From positions 822,001 to 886,000 of the forward strand of contig NZ_CP150203.1 in assembly GCF_037969725.1 (NCBI RefSeq): a stretch of DNA of 64,000 nucleotides, read 5' to 3'. Origin of the DNA: Paenibacillus sp. FSL W8-0426. Lineage in GTDB: Bacteria > Bacillota > Bacilli > Paenibacillales > Paenibacillaceae. The notes below the pieces were generated by a model that saw only the letters and a program-made list of their open reading frames with translations, was not told the DNA's origin and did no database searches. Both the position numbers and the translations under genes were made by a program. Positions 55,136 to 64,000 of this stretch are shown in pieces. Position 1 is the first letter of the stretch. Each line of letters starts with the position of its first letter.

Positions 55136-55231
55136 AAAACATGGAGTTGCGGAGCATTTCCGTACCTCCATGTTTCATTCGCGATCATGGCTTTCCTGCA
55201 AATCTTAAATCAGATGAGCAGGGAGCTTTTT
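55136..55231 (+). terminator. Two terminator-like hairpins between convergent genes
   Basis: AAACATGGAG/CTCCATGTTT (55138-55175) and GCTTTCCTGC/GCAGGGAGC followed by seven T residues (about 55190-55231). The second has the form of a plus-strand terminator; the first may serve the minus-strand oxidoreductase. Confidence 0.7.
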
Positions 55232-55254
55232 TTATCACAAATATCGAAAATGAA

Positions 55255-55800
55255 TCAAGAAACGCTATATGGCTGGTATTTCAAAATATGCTGGACATAC
55301 TGTTCGGCGCTTTGGTCGATGTGCTCATCGCTGGCTTGAAACGAAGACCCAAAGACGGCGAAATAGGGGAGCACCGACGCGCCCACATGTTTTGCGCTGG
55401 CTTTGAACGGAGCGATCACTTCATCCACGGTAAACGAAACCGAGCCCTCTGGCCGGTAATTTTCCTCTTTGTCGCCGATGGACAGGGCAAGCCCGAACCG
55501 TTTTCCTTGGAGCTTGTCGCCTTTTGATCCGTAAGCCCAGCCGTGCGCGAACACATCGTCGAACCATTTTTTCAATAACGGGGGATAACTGTACCAATAG
55601 ACTGGGAATTGAAAGACCACATGGTCGTACCCTTCCAGCAGCTCTTGTTCTTTCGGAACGTCAACGTTCCAGTCGGGGTATGCTTTGTAAATTTCATGTA
55701 TGGCAATATCGTCCGAATACTTCAGCAGCTCTTCTTTCCAGCGCCGATTGACCCTCGAAGCCTCTATATTCGGATGTGCCAAAATCACCAGTGTTTTCAT
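55255..55800 (-). CDS. NAD(P)H oxidoreductase, flavodoxin-fold quinone reductase-like
   Basis: 181 residues. The flavodoxin-like N-terminus MKTLVILAHPNIEASRVNRRW, the FMN-binding FPVYWYSYPPLLKKWFDDVF loop and GWAYGSKGDKLQGKRFGLALS place it in the YwrO/KefF/MdaB group of FMN- or FAD-dependent quinone or nitro-compound reductases. AAAGGA lies before ATG 55800. Transcribed divergently from an HxlR regulator, probably its regulator. Confidence 0.9.
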   Translation of the reverse strand: MKTLVILAHPNIEASRVNRRWKEELLKYSDDIAIHEIYKAYPDWNVDVPKEQELLEGYDHVVFQFPVYWYSYPPLLKKWFDDVFAHGWAYGSKGDKLQGKRFGLALSIGDKEENYRPEGSVSFTVDEVIAPFKASAKHVGASVLPYFAVFGSSFQASDEHIDQSAEQYVQHILKYQPYSVS

Positions 55801-55921
55801 CGTTCAAATCCTTTCACAGGCCAAAATTCAAATGTGTATTTGGATGTGCCTTGCCTCGTTTATTTGGAATAACCCCATTATGTTGCAGGTCCGTAGAAAA
55901 GAAAATACACACAATGAAGTA

Positions 55922-55933
55922 AGGTAGTTACCT
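55922..55933. promoter_or_regulatory. Candidate HxlR operator
   Basis: AGGTAGTTACCT (arms AGGTA/TACCT around a GT centre) in the divergent promoter region between the oxidoreductase and the HxlR gene; AAGGTA recurs nearby. The regulator is inferred from position only. Confidence 0.4.
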
Positions 55934-56024
55934 CAAGGTATGTACTCGACTAGGGTGGTCAAATATGCAACAATAGAGGATCAGGCCCATGCGGTTAAGA
56001 CCAGAATGAACGAGGTGTCCGTGC

Positions 56025-56426
56025 ATGAAGCAATATCATTTAGGCATCGAGGCCACGCTGGAAATCATCGGGGGAAAGTGGAAGGCGCTGATCATCTGTT
56101 TGCTGATGTCCGGCGTCAAAAGAACGAGCGAACTGCAGCGGGGCATTCCGGGCATTTCGCAAAAGGTATTGATCCAGCAGCTGCGCGAGCTTGAACAGGA
56201 CGGCATCGTCCAGCGCTACGTGTACCAACAGATGCCGCCCAAAGTCGAATATCGTCTCACGGAATACGGCGTGACCGCCAATCAGATCGTCGAAGTGATG
56301 TGTTCCTGGGGCAGGGAAAACATCCATATCCGGCAGCAGCGGGGCGAGCAGATCGTTTTGCTGGAGGATCAGGAGCAGAAGAATGGAGAGCCCGGACGCA
56401 GCGTTGTCAAGCCGCAAGATCGTTAA
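56025..56426 (+). CDS. HxlR-family transcriptional regulator
   Basis: 133 residues with the winged-helix of HxlR/DUF24 proteins (ATLEIIGGKWKALIICLLMSG, ISQKVLIQQLRELEQDGIVQR, VEYRLTEYGV). It lacks the N-terminal redox Cys found in YodB and CatR; the only cysteines lie in IICLLM and VMCSWG. Start ATG 56025 with GAGGTG upstream. Divergent from the oxidoreductase gene, which is the likely target. A palindromic repeat follows directly. Confidence 0.9.
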   Translation: MKQYHLGIEATLEIIGGKWKALIICLLMSGVKRTSELQRGIPGISQKVLIQQLRELEQDGIVQRYVYQQMPPKVEYRLTEYGVTANQIVEVMCSWGRENIHIRQQRGEQIVLLEDQEQKNGEPGRSVVKPQDR

Positions 56427-56451
56427 CAAATTTTCGCTCAATAATTTATAC

Positions 56452-56645
56452 TATATGAGTTGGACCAGACATTTACACGATAACGAAGAGGGCAGAAAGA
56501 ATCTGGAGAAGCGAAGCGTTCGCATTTATCACCAGATTTTCCCCTTGAACAAAGGGGATCAAAAAAATCTGGGGATAACAGCGATCGGAAGATGGTTCTG
56601 ACCACGTAGTGGCTCCGTGTAAAAATCATTCGTTCAACTTATACG
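56452..56645 (+). repeat. Palindromic dispersed element, copy 2 (subfamily A, 194 bp)
   Basis: Left end TATATGAGTTGGAC and right end GTTCAACTTATACG are degenerate versions of the copy 1 repeats. The centre lost about 37 bases, including the AGCTTTCT/AGAAAGCT hairpin, but kept the long CCAGATTTTCCCC stem facing GGGGATC and AAAATCTGG. CCAC-GTA-GTGG is a perfect small hairpin near the right end. It lies between the HxlR and DUF4317 genes. Confidence 0.87.
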
Positions 56646-56683
56646 ATAAGCAAGAATATTTCTAAGGAGCTGCCAAACCTCAT

Positions 56684-57862
56684 ATGAACAAAAAAGAAAT
56701 CGCGCATATTCGCAAGCAATTTAAGCTGGATCACGATTTACTGAATATTTACGATATTCTCAATGTCTATATTACGAAGGAAACCAATGAAATATATCAC
56801 TGGGAGCGCCTGCCGTTCGAGCTGGTAGATCGGGAGAAGCAAGAACTGTACATGGGCAATTTCAAAAAACTGCTGACCGGCGAACTGGATCAGAAGTTGT
56901 TCGAGTTGAAGTTTCAGGAAGACGCGGAAGAACCGGCGCAAGTATTGCTCCACCAGGCACTCGTGACCGGCGATCCCGAGGAATGGCAGGACTTGATGCT
57001 GATGCTCGTGGAGAGAATGCTGGCGGATGCCAAGTATGAGCGGGATATGGTGGTCACGTTTGTGAAGGGACAGTACTATTTGCCGACCAAGGCCAGAAAC
57101 GAGGCAACAGAAGAGAGCGAAAAGAACGAGGTTTTTGCCCATCCATTCATTCTGTCCAGCGTGAATTCGACGGAAAAACAAAAGAAGACGCTCTTGTTCG
57201 ATTACGTGGAGCGAGAGTTCAGATATAATGTCATCGTGGATCCGATTATCAAGCTGAGCACGCCGGAGCAGGGGTTCCTGTATCCTAGCGTGACGGACAA
57301 CTATTCCGACGTGAATCGCATTTTGTATTGTACGGGCAAATCGAATTTCCCGGACCCGCACTTTGTCGAACAGGTGTTGAACGGAGAAAGGTCCGTGACG
57401 GCCCTTGAAGAACGGGCGATCTTCGAAGATATCGTGAAGGAAGTAGCCGGCGAAGAGCTCGACGCAGCGACCATTGCACAGGTGTACGAGGAGATCAACC
57501 GGGTCATCGAAAGCAACGAAGAGGCGCATGAGGAAGAACCTGCGAAGCTGGATTTTAAAGACGTGGAGCGCGTACTGACCGCAAGCGGCGTAGAAGACGT
57601 GACGAGCGAAAAGGTGGAGCGTGCCTTCGAAACGATCGTGGACGACAGAAACTACGAAATGAAAGCGACCAGCGTCATGCCTAAGTTTACGTCCAAATCC
57701 ATTAAAATCGAAACGAAGGTAGCCACGATCTCGGTGAGCCCGCAGGATTTAAGATATGTGAAACAGGTGAACTTTCAAGGAAAACGCTGCATCATGATCG
57801 AAGTCGACGAAGACGTCGCGATCGAAGGGTTTACGCTTGCTTCAGAGACGCTTTTAAGTTAA
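56684..57862 (+). CDS. DUF4317 protein
   Basis: 392 residues, cytoplasmic, strongly charged. The start MNKKEIAHIRKQFKLDHDLL, the central FILSSVNSTEKQKKTLLFDY region and the C-terminal DERNYEMKATSVMPKF-like stretch match DUF4317 proteins of Firmicutes. Function unknown. The start is preceded by AAGGAG and a repeat element. A bidirectional terminator follows. Confidence 0.85.
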   Translation: MNKKEIAHIRKQFKLDHDLLNIYDILNVYITKETNEIYHWERLPFELVDREKQELYMGNFKKLLTGELDQKLFELKFQEDAEEPAQVLLHQALVTGDPEEWQDLMLMLVERMLADAKYERDMVVTFVKGQYYLPTKARNEATEESEKNEVFAHPFILSSVNSTEKQKKTLLFDYVEREFRYNVIVDPIIKLSTPEQGFLYPSVTDNYSDVNRILYCTGKSNFPDPHFVEQVLNGERSVTALEERAIFEDIVKEVAGEELDAATIAQVYEEINRVIESNEEAHEEEPAKLDFKDVERVLTASGVEDVTSEKVERAFETIVDDRNYEMKATSVMPKFTSKSIKIETKVATISVSPQDLRYVKQVNFQGKRCIMIEVDEDVAIEGFTLASETLLS

Positions 57863-57872
57863 TGGAATAGAC

Positions 57873-57910
57873 ACAAATACCCCTTCCAACCATGTGGAAG
57901 GGGTATTTGT
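57873..57910. terminator. Bidirectional terminator between DUF4317 and flagellin
   Basis: Perfect 16-bp stem ACAAATACCCCTTCCA/TGGAAGGGGTATTTGT with a six-base loop between convergent genes. Confidence 0.85.
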
Positions 57911-57929
57911 GCGCAGATGTTCCGTTATT

Positions 57930-59735
57930 TTAATTTAATAACTGCAGTACGGTTTGGGGATTCTGATTGGCTTGCGCCAACATCGCTTGGGCGGCTTGAG
58001 TTAAAATATTGGATTTGGTCATACCCAACAATTCTTTGCTCATATCGGCATCACGAATACGTGACTCCGCCGAGGTTAAATGGATGGTGGAATTGTTCGT
58101 ATTGTTTAACGCATGTTCCATTCGGTTCTGTAGAGCCCCGTATAGGCCGCGATAACTCGTCACTTTCTCCAATGCGCGGTCGGTTCGGACCAAAGACTGA
58201 TTGGGATCTGCCGGTGGTAACAGTCCAATATCGGTGAGCCCCAAGCCTTCGGCATCTACATTGAAGAGAGGGATGTATACGGATTGGCCTTCGTTGGCTC
58301 CCGTTTGGATGTCGAGCTTGGGCGGTATATAATCGATATCCGTAATATCCGTAACTACGGTTGTTTCGATATGTTGGGTTACTTCCGTTTCACGGGTGAA
58401 TTCGAACACATCCATGTTTAAGGAAAAAGGTCCGTATGAGAAACCCAAAGTGATGCTTGAACCGCCAGGGATCGTCAGATCCCAGTCAAAATGAACCTGA
58501 GGCTCTCCCCCCGCCGGATTATTTACCGTCAGCCCCGTCGGGGAGGTAAAACCAAGCGAATCGTCAAACGTGATGGATGCGTCTGCATCCGTTCCCGTCA
58601 TAGTAAACGTGTTGCCGGATGGGGGAGTGATCACACTCGTACCGGCCAGAAATGGATTTCCGTTTGCATCATAGACAACAGAATCCACAGGCGGATTCAT
58701 GAGGTTGCTCAGTTTAAAGCTGGAGTCCGATGAATCGCCATTATTAATGACATATTTAATTTCCATGGAGTTATCGGGCAAAACGGTTCGGAATCTCGTT
58801 ATGGACAGATTGGTCCCGGGAAACGACATATAGTCCCAAGCCGGAACAGTTCCGGGGTTACTGCGTGAGGTATATTCCAGGGCTCTTGTGCTGCCGTTGA
58901 CTTCAACGTTTTCGAATAATGAACCGTATACATCGGCAAAGCCTTCCGGACCGAAGCTGGTTTGGTTCGTGCCAACGGAATGCCAATAACTAGGTTCCGA
59001 ATATTTAGGGTCATTGGACAGCATCAGGCTTTCATGGATCGTTGTTGTTGTATCTGTGACAGTGGTTGTGTTGGTGTCGACCGTATATTCGTTATACCCC
59101 TGTCTTGAATCCGGTGAAACGATCGGCGTAATGGTGCTGGTATTGGAATGTGTGCTGCTTGTTGCGGATGTCTGCGTGCTGCTTACCAGATGCCTTGGTT
59201 CTTCGGCCTCCCCCGGTCGTTTGTATACTACGGACTTATGTATTGTTGTCGTTGGAGGCGGATCACTTACGGTATGGACGGTATTGCTATTGGAACGATC
59301 GGCAAGTATTTCATAATCGTCTCTCGCCAATAAGTTGATGGTATTAAACTCTGTCTTTGTCGAAATGCTGTCGATTTCATTCGTAAGCTCACGTAATTCC
59401 TGGTCAATCATTTGCCGATCCTGATCGGTGTATGTATCGTTTAAGCCCTGTATGATCAGTTCTCTCTGCCTCTGCAAAATGCTGGTGATTTCATCGAGAC
59501 CCCCCTCGGCAGTCTGGATGAGTGAAGTACCGTCCTGAATGTTTCTGGACGCTTGGTCCAAGCCTCTGATCTGTGCCCGCATCTTTTCGGATATCGCCAA
59601 TCCTGCCGCGTCGTCGGCCGCTTTATTGATCCGCAATCCCGAGGATAATTTCTCCATTCGACTCGAACCGGCCTTCGAGCTTTCCTGCAATCTTCTTAGC
59701 GTATTTGAAGCTGCTAGATTATGTGAGATGATCAT
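57930..59735 (-). CDS. Orphan flagellin with large central insert
   Basis: 601 residues. The conserved D0/D1 ends are intact: N-terminus MIISHNLAASNTLRRLQESS and LSSGLRINKAADDAAGLAIS; C-terminus RIRDADMSKELLGMTKSNIL ending in QNPQTVLQLLN. The central part (about 145-485) is a large Thr/Ser/Asp-rich insert with a beta-sandwich look (FDWDLTIPGGSSITLGFSYG). No flagellar genes are adjacent. GAGGT lies before the ATG. It would be secreted by the flagellar type III system and add an unusual surface domain to the filament. No protease HExxH motif was seen. Confidence 0.92.
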   Translation of the reverse strand: MIISHNLAASNTLRRLQESSKAGSSRMEKLSSGLRINKAADDAAGLAISEKMRAQIRGLDQASRNIQDGTSLIQTAEGGLDEITSILQRQRELIIQGLNDTYTDQDRQMIDQELRELTNEIDSISTKTEFNTINLLARDDYEILADRSNSNTVHTVSDPPPTTTIHKSVVYKRPGEAEEPRHLVSSTQTSATSSTHSNTSTITPIVSPDSRQGYNEYTVDTNTTTVTDTTTTIHESLMLSNDPKYSEPSYWHSVGTNQTSFGPEGFADVYGSLFENVEVNGSTRALEYTSRSNPGTVPAWDYMSFPGTNLSITRFRTVLPDNSMEIKYVINNGDSSDSSFKLSNLMNPPVDSVVYDANGNPFLAGTSVITPPSGNTFTMTGTDADASITFDDSLGFTSPTGLTVNNPAGGEPQVHFDWDLTIPGGSSITLGFSYGPFSLNMDVFEFTRETEVTQHIETTVVTDITDIDYIPPKLDIQTGANEGQSVYIPLFNVDAEGLGLTDIGLLPPADPNQSLVRTDRALEKVTSYRGLYGALQNRMEHALNNTNNSTIHLTSAESRIRDADMSKELLGMTKSNILTQAAQAMLAQANQNPQTVLQLLN

Positions 59736-59860
59736 TTTTTTATACCTCGTTTTGAAATGGATATTCCAGATCTATTTTACCATAGAGCCATAAAATACGT
59801 CTAATGCTTCATGAAGATGAATGCCCGCAATCCCTTGGTGGATGGCGGTCTTTTTGCGTC

Positions 59861-59985
59861 CTACATAAACTGCCATATGTTCACACGTTAACGGAGAGGC
59901 AGGACCAATCTGAAGAAGCGCAGCGATCGGAAGATGGTGCTGTACTCGCAGTGCCCTAGTGTGATTGATTAGTGGGGTTTTAAAC
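59861..59985 (+). repeat. Palindromic dispersed element, copy 5 (subfamily B, degenerate)
   Basis: Contains ACACGTTAACGGAGAGG, CCAATCTGAAGAAGCGCAGC, GATCGGAAGATGG and ACTCGCAGTGCCCTAGTGTG in the same order as subfamily B, but the middle is missing and the ends (ATAAACTG near 59864, GTGGGGTTTTAAAC near 59970) are worn. Upstream of the ABC operon. Confidence 0.75.
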
Positions 59986-60110
59986 GAAATCCTTCTTGGG
60001 GCTGATGGAGGAATACATCCCTTGCCGGGTGTCTCATTTACCGTAGAGTGTAACATGGAGATAAAGCACATTGAGGCCGACAGAAAATTCAATGCGAGGA
60101 GAGGGATGCA

Positions 60111-60815
60111 GTGAAAACGTTCATCGAATTCAAGAAGGTGAGCAAGGAATACCACATCGGGGAAGTGCAGATCAGAGCTCTGGACGGGGCGGAATTTTCC
60201 ATCGAGGAGGGAGAGTTCGTCATTATTTTGGGCGCAAGCGGTGCCGGTAAAAGTACGATTCTGAATATACTCGGCGGCATGGATACGGCTACCTCGGGTC
60301 AAGTGATCGTTGGCGATCAGGATCTCACCCAATCCAGCGAGAGAACTTTAACGGCCTATCGGGGCCATAAAGTCGGCTTTGTATTTCAGTTCTACAACTT
60401 GATCCCGAACCTGAATGCGCTGGAAAATGTCGAGTTTGCCACTGAAGTAGGAAGCAACGGGCTGAATGCCGCCGATCTTTTACAACAAGTCGGATTGAAG
60501 CATCGCATGAATAACTTTCCCTCCCAGCTCTCCGGAGGAGAACAGCAGCGCGTCGCGATCGCCAGAGCTGTTGCGAAAAATCCGCTGCTCCTGCTCTGCG
60601 ACGAACCAACCGGCGCCCTGGATTACGTAACAGGCAAATCGGTCCTCAAGCTTCTTCAAGACGTGAACAGGAATATGAAAAAATGCGTCGTTCTGGTCAC
60701 TCATAATTCCGCAATCGCTCCGATGGCGGACAAAATCATCCGGGTCAAGAGCGGGAAAATCGAAAGCGTAACGATAAACGGCAATAAACAAAGCGTTGAA
60801 AGCATCGAATGGTGA
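60111..60815 (+). CDS. ABC transporter ATP-binding protein (MacB/LolD type)
   Basis: 234 residues from GTG 60111 with GGAGAGGG upstream. Walker [11 protein letters not shown]-loop FQFYNLIP, signature [14 protein letters not shown], Walker [13 protein letters not shown] and switch His (VTHNS) are all present. Its substrate-exporting partner is the permease that overlaps by seven bases. The MacB/LolD lineage often moves peptides or lipoproteins, but no substrate can be assigned. Confidence 0.93.
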   Translation: MKTFIEFKKVSKEYHIGEVQIRALDGAEFSIEEGEFVIILGASGAGKSTILNILGGMDTATSGQVIVGDQDLTQSSERTLTAYRGHKVGFVFQFYNLIPNLNALENVEFATEVGSNGLNAADLLQQVGLKHRMNNFPSQLSGGEQQRVAIARAVAKNPLLLLCDEPTGALDYVTGKSVLKLLQDVNRNMKKCVVLVTHNSAIAPMADKIIRVKSGKIESVTINGNKQSVESIEW

Positions 60816-63154
60816 TGATGATGACGAAATTAGCCGTGAAGCTGCTCAGGGACGTTAAACAATCATTCGTTCAATGTACCGCTTTGGCGTTGGTGGTCGC
60901 GGTGGGGGCGTTTTTCTATGCGGGGTTAAACAGCTACAGCACAGAGCAGCGTGCTTATATCGAAGCTTATTTCACGCAGCATAATCGAAGTGATTTGAAC
61001 GTGGTTTACGATCATATTTCCAAAGAAGACGCCGCTCGGCTAAGCCAATTGGAAGGCATCGAGCGTATCGAAGCACGGTACACTACGGACGCAACGCAGC
61101 ATGTCGAAGGGGATAAAACTTCGTTGAAGATCCATTCGATTCCCGCGGACAACCGGATCAATACCCCTAAGATCATCGAGGGGCGCATCCCCCAACAGAA
61201 AAACGAGATCATCGTGGATGCCCACTATGCCCAAGCGCATCATTATCAGGTCGGCGAGACGATTCATTTGGTGGCGAACGAAAGAGAGCTTGCGTTTACG
61301 ATCAGCGGTTTGGTCGAAAATGTGGAATATGTGAAAAAAAATGCGACGCAAGACCATACCGCCTACGGATTTGCTTATATTCCAGAAGAAGCGATCGCCG
61401 AGGCTTCGGGTACAGGCCGCCTGTATTATAACGAATTGCTCGTTGATGCCAGCGAAGGCTATGACGTGGATCAGTTGGGCCAGGTCATCGAAGGACAATC
61501 CCAAAATCTTTCCTACTTGGACCAATTAAGCAAAGAGCGATCATTCGGTTACGCTCAGATTCATCAAACGATTTACAACAATGGCATGATGAGCAAGGTG
61601 ATCCCTTTAGTCCTCTTTTTGATCTCAGCCATCATTCTGTTTCTTACGATGTCCAGGACGATCGATTCGCAGCGGCATCAAATCGGGATTATGAAAGCCT
61701 TGGGGGTCAAGGACAGAAATATCATGCTTCACTACATGGGATACCCCGTGCTCATAAGCATCGCAGGTTCGGTCATGGGATGTGTCATCGCCGCTGCGGT
61801 GTTCATTCCATTGGTAACGGCGTCCAGTGCAAGGTCTTATGCATTGCCTGGCATCTCCTATTCACTTTCATTCTTCTCGCTTATACCGCCCATGCTGATC
61901 TCCGCTTTGTTCGGGCTCCTGTCCGTGTACTTCAGCGGTAGAAGCATCCTGAGAGAGCGTGCAGCCCAAGCGATGCGTCCCAAACCGCCAAGAACGATGA
62001 AAAAGCTGTTTATCGAACGTTTTCCGGGGTTGTGGCGCCGGACGTCCTACAGCCATAAGCTCATTTTGAGAAATTTGTTTTTAAATAAACGAAAAGCGCT
62101 GGCCAGCTCCATCGGCATCGTTGCAAGCACCGTGCTGTTAATCACTGCATTAGGGACGCAGGCTGCCTTGCAAAAAATAGCCGACCAAATCGAAAAGGTA
62201 CACACCTATGACTTCAAGGTCGATTATAAGGCGGATTCGTCTGCGGATACGGTGCAGCTGCCCTCCGGCATCAAACACCATTATTTTTTGTCCGCCCTGC
62301 CTGTTGAATTGGTAAAAGGGAATGAGAAGGAAAATGCCACGTTGATGGCAACGGAGAAAGAGAACTCTCTCATTCATTTCTATGACGAACACGGCAATGA
62401 AATTTTTCTGGAGGATCACGGGGCGCTTGTGCCCAAATCCTATGCAGATCGTTATAACATTACAGAAGGAGACACCATCCAGTTCAAGCTCACAGAACCG
62501 AAGTATCGGAACCAGACCGTGGATATGCAGGTTCTAAAGATTTCAGACCAATATAACAACCCGGCCTTTTACGTCACGCCAGCGTATTTGGACAGTTTGA
62601 ACATCAGCTACAGCCCGACCTCGCTTTTGGTTCAAAGCGATCATGTTTCGAATCTTGCCGGCATCCGCAGCTTCTTTGAACAGAATCAGCAGGTGGAGAG
62701 CATTGCGGACAAGACGGACTTAAAGACATCGGCGGAATATATCATCAAACAAAACCGCTTTATGTTCATCATGTTTATCATCAGTGCCGTTCTGCTCTCC
62801 TTCGGCGCCGTATACACGATATCTTCCATCAACATTTACGAGCGGAAACGCGAGCTTGCCACGCTGAAGGTATTGGGTTACCCCAAACATAAAATAAACA
62901 GGCTTATCTTTGCGGAAAACGGGATATTAACCGCCTTTGCGGTCATTGCCGCCATGCCGGTGGGCATTTATTTTTATGCCATCGTGGTAAAGGCGCTGTC
63001 GAGCACCCATCAACAAATTCCGGATCAGTTGAGCCCTTCCGTCATACTGGTTTCCGCCCTCTTTGCCTTTTTGTTAACCGCGTTATGCAGCTTGTTGCTC
63101 AGGGTAAAAGTGACGAAAATCAATATGATTGAATCGTTGAAAAGTATCGAATAG
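60809..63154 (+). CDS. FtsX/MacB-like ABC transporter permease
   Basis: 781 residues with a duplicated FtsX architecture: an N-terminal membrane helix (about 14-35), a large extracytoplasmic domain (about 40-255), three helices (about 270-385), a further helix (about 430-450), a second periplasmic-like domain, and three C-terminal helices. The C-terminus carries KRELATLKVLGYPKHKINRL, typical of the FtsX domain. ATG 60809 overlaps the ATPase gene by seven bases; ATG codons at 60815, 60818 and 60821 are alternatives. Confidence 0.9.
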   Translation: MVMMMTKLAVKLLRDVKQSFVQCTALALVVAVGAFFYAGLNSYSTEQRAYIEAYFTQHNRSDLNVVYDHISKEDAARLSQLEGIERIEARYTTDATQHVEGDKTSLKIHSIPADNRINTPKIIEGRIPQQKNEIIVDAHYAQAHHYQVGETIHLVANERELAFTISGLVENVEYVKKNATQDHTAYGFAYIPEEAIAEASGTGRLYYNELLVDASEGYDVDQLGQVIEGQSQNLSYLDQLSKERSFGYAQIHQTIYNNGMMSKVIPLVLFLISAIILFLTMSRTIDSQRHQIGIMKALGVKDRNIMLHYMGYPVLISIAGSVMGCVIAAAVFIPLVTASSARSYALPGISYSLSFFSLIPPMLISALFGLLSVYFSGRSILRERAAQAMRPKPPRTMKKLFIERFPGLWRRTSYSHKLILRNLFLNKRKALASSIGIVASTVLLITALGTQAALQKIADQIEKVHTYDFKVDYKADSSADTVQLPSGIKHHYFLSALPVELVKGNEKENATLMATEKENSLIHFYDEHGNEIFLEDHGALVPKSYADRYNITEGDTIQFKLTEPKYRNQTVDMQVLKISDQYNNPAFYVTPAYLDSLNISYSPTSLLVQSDHVSNLAGIRSFFEQNQQVESIADKTDLKTSAEYIIKQNRFMFIMFIISAVLLSFGAVYTISSINIYERKRELATLKVLGYPKHKINRLIFAENGILTAFAVIAAMPVGIYFYAIVVKALSSTHQQIPDQLSPSVILVSALFAFLLTALCSLLLRVKVTKINMIESLKSIE

Positions 63155-63266
63155 AATGGTGAAAAGAAGAGCATACAAGGTCTGGACCAAGCAGCTGCAT
63201 GTGGAAACAGGGAAGTGCGGCTGCTTGATTCGTTTTTTAACTATATCAATCAAGGAGCGTGGCTGC

Positions 63267-63974
63267 ATGAATTTGGAAGAAGTGATGCAGGAGCTTGAGG
63301 CGCTGGGAAAGGAACGCACTAAAAAAATATATATGTCGAACGGTGCGCACGAACCGCTTTTTGGCGTAGCAACCGGAGCGATGAAACCGATCGCCCGCAA
63401 AATCAAAAAGGACCAGGCATTAGCCGAGCAGTTATACGCCACAGGGAACTATGACGCAATGTATTTTGCGGGCGTCATTGCCGATCCCCAAGCGATGACG
63501 GAGGCGGATTTCGACCGCTGGATCGCGGACGCTTATTTTTATATGATCTCCGATTACATCGTGGCCGTGACGCTGTCCGAGACGGATATTGCGCAGGAAG
63601 TGGCGGACAAATGGATTGCCAGCGGCGAAGAGCTGAAAATGTCGGCAGGCTGGAGCTGTTACTGCTGGCTGCTCGGCAACCGCCCGGACAGCGAATTTTC
63701 GGAAAGCAAGCTGAGCGGGATGCTGGCCAATGTGCAGGAGACGATCCATCAATCTCCCGAACGAACCCGGTATGCGATGAACAATTTCGTATATACCGTG
63801 GCCGTTTCCTACGTTCCGCTGCATGAGAAGGCTGTGGAAACGGCGAAAGCCATCGGTCCGGTCGAAGTTCAAAAGGACAAGCCCAAGAGCAAGTTCCTGA
63901 ATGCTTCCGAAAACATTCAAAAAGCGGTGGACAAAAATCAGCTTGGCTTCAAACGCAAATATGTAAGATGCTAA
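63267..63974 (+). CDS. AlkD-like DNA alkylation repair protein
   Basis: 235 residues of the HEAT-like DNA alkylation repair fold (MNLEEVMQELEALGKERTKK at the start, then GVATGAMKPIARKIKKDQAL). An Asp is kept in MISDYIV where AlkD has its catalytic Asp, but the Trp residues of AlkD are not apparent, so it may be closer to the inactive AlkD2 branch. ATG 63267 follows AAGGAGC by seven bases; an upstream frame extension of 37 codons would overlap the permease end. It is the second alkylation-repair-type HEAT protein in the window. Confidence 0.85.
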   Translation: MNLEEVMQELEALGKERTKKIYMSNGAHEPLFGVATGAMKPIARKIKKDQALAEQLYATGNYDAMYFAGVIADPQAMTEADFDRWIADAYFYMISDYIVAVTLSETDIAQEVADKWIASGEELKMSAGWSCYCWLLGNRPDSEFSESKLSGMLANVQETIHQSPERTRYAMNNFVYTVAVSYVPLHEKAVETAKAIGPVEVQKDKPKSKFLNASENIQKAVDKNQLGFKRKYVRC

Positions 63975-64000
63975 GCGCAAATGAGCGCATAGATCATGAA

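Noticed and set aside
57930..59735. Flagellinolysin-type protease domain in the flagellin insert
   Set aside because: No HExxH motif occurs in the central region.
1..64000. CRISPR arrays, tRNA and rRNA genes, intact insertion sequences or prophage
   Set aside because: No regularly spaced repeats with unique spacers, no cloverleaf sequence recognised, and only one IS3-type fragment without ends.

Overview
The window reads as a chromosomal segment of a Paenibacillus-like endospore-forming Firmicute. The evidence is the Bacillus-type purine gene order (purF, purM, purN, purH, purD), Shine-Dalgarno sites close to AGGAGG with several TTG and GTG starts, a CbiX-type chelatase beside yerC, dgkB next to rlmCD, SLH-anchored and stalk-domain surface proteins, and a txpA/bsrG-like type I toxin. 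The species cannot be fixed from the sequence. No tRNA, rRNA, CRISPR array or intact insertion sequence was seen.

Layout. 1-6541: distal part of the purine biosynthesis operon, with an Imm26-like gene between purF and purM, a structured purN-purH gap, and a terminator plus a palindromic repeat element between purH and purD. 6600-9515: two CNNM/CorC-type membrane proteins in tandem, the second lacking the C-terminal CorC_HlyC domain. 9546-14358: a quinone/aldehyde-stress pair (ring-cleaving dioxygenase and esterase) behind an MhqR-like operator, a Fur-box-controlled alpha/beta hydrolase, ilvA and an acetyltransferase. 14377-24563: secreted and surface proteins, an AraC regulator, small membrane proteins, hydrolases, a DODA-type dioxygenase and a DoxX protein behind an Fnr/CRP-like site. 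24916-32718: YerB-like lipoprotein, the DUF47-Pit phosphate transporter pair, a DnaA-box-like cluster, CorA, AlkC, a YqfQ-like protein, YerC and CbiX. 32884-37394: a secreted NLP (necrosis-inducing) protein, diacylglycerol kinase, a repeat-rich intergenic region and rlmCD. 37748-45475: a very large multimodular GH10 xylanase with SLH domains, an IS3-type transposase remnant, a palindromic repeat, and cysDN. 45656-50349: small and AT-rich accessory genes, a dihydrouridine synthase, a type I toxin-antitoxin locus and a MetE-like protein. 50780-63974: a 1123-residue HEAT-repeat protein with an SMC/ABC-like ATPase, an HxlR regulator with a divergent oxidoreductase, DUF4317, an orphan flagellin with a large insert, an ABC exporter and an AlkD-like protein.

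The most notable unexplained structure is a family of dispersed intergenic elements (231 bp when complete). Copies lie at 4934-5164, 42477-42707 (inverted), 56452-56645, about 59861-59985, with a fragment at 49008-49080. Each nearly complete copy has terminal inverted repeats. Two subfamilies have different terminal sequences, but within each subfamily the two ends still pair, and several internal hairpins are kept. This looks like a MITE or a structured RNA element. Other candidates for new biology are the complete type I toxin-antitoxin locus at 48619-48940, the DnaA-box cluster around corA, the conserved leader hairpins of the CNNM pair, and a degenerate APS-kinase domain fused to CysN.
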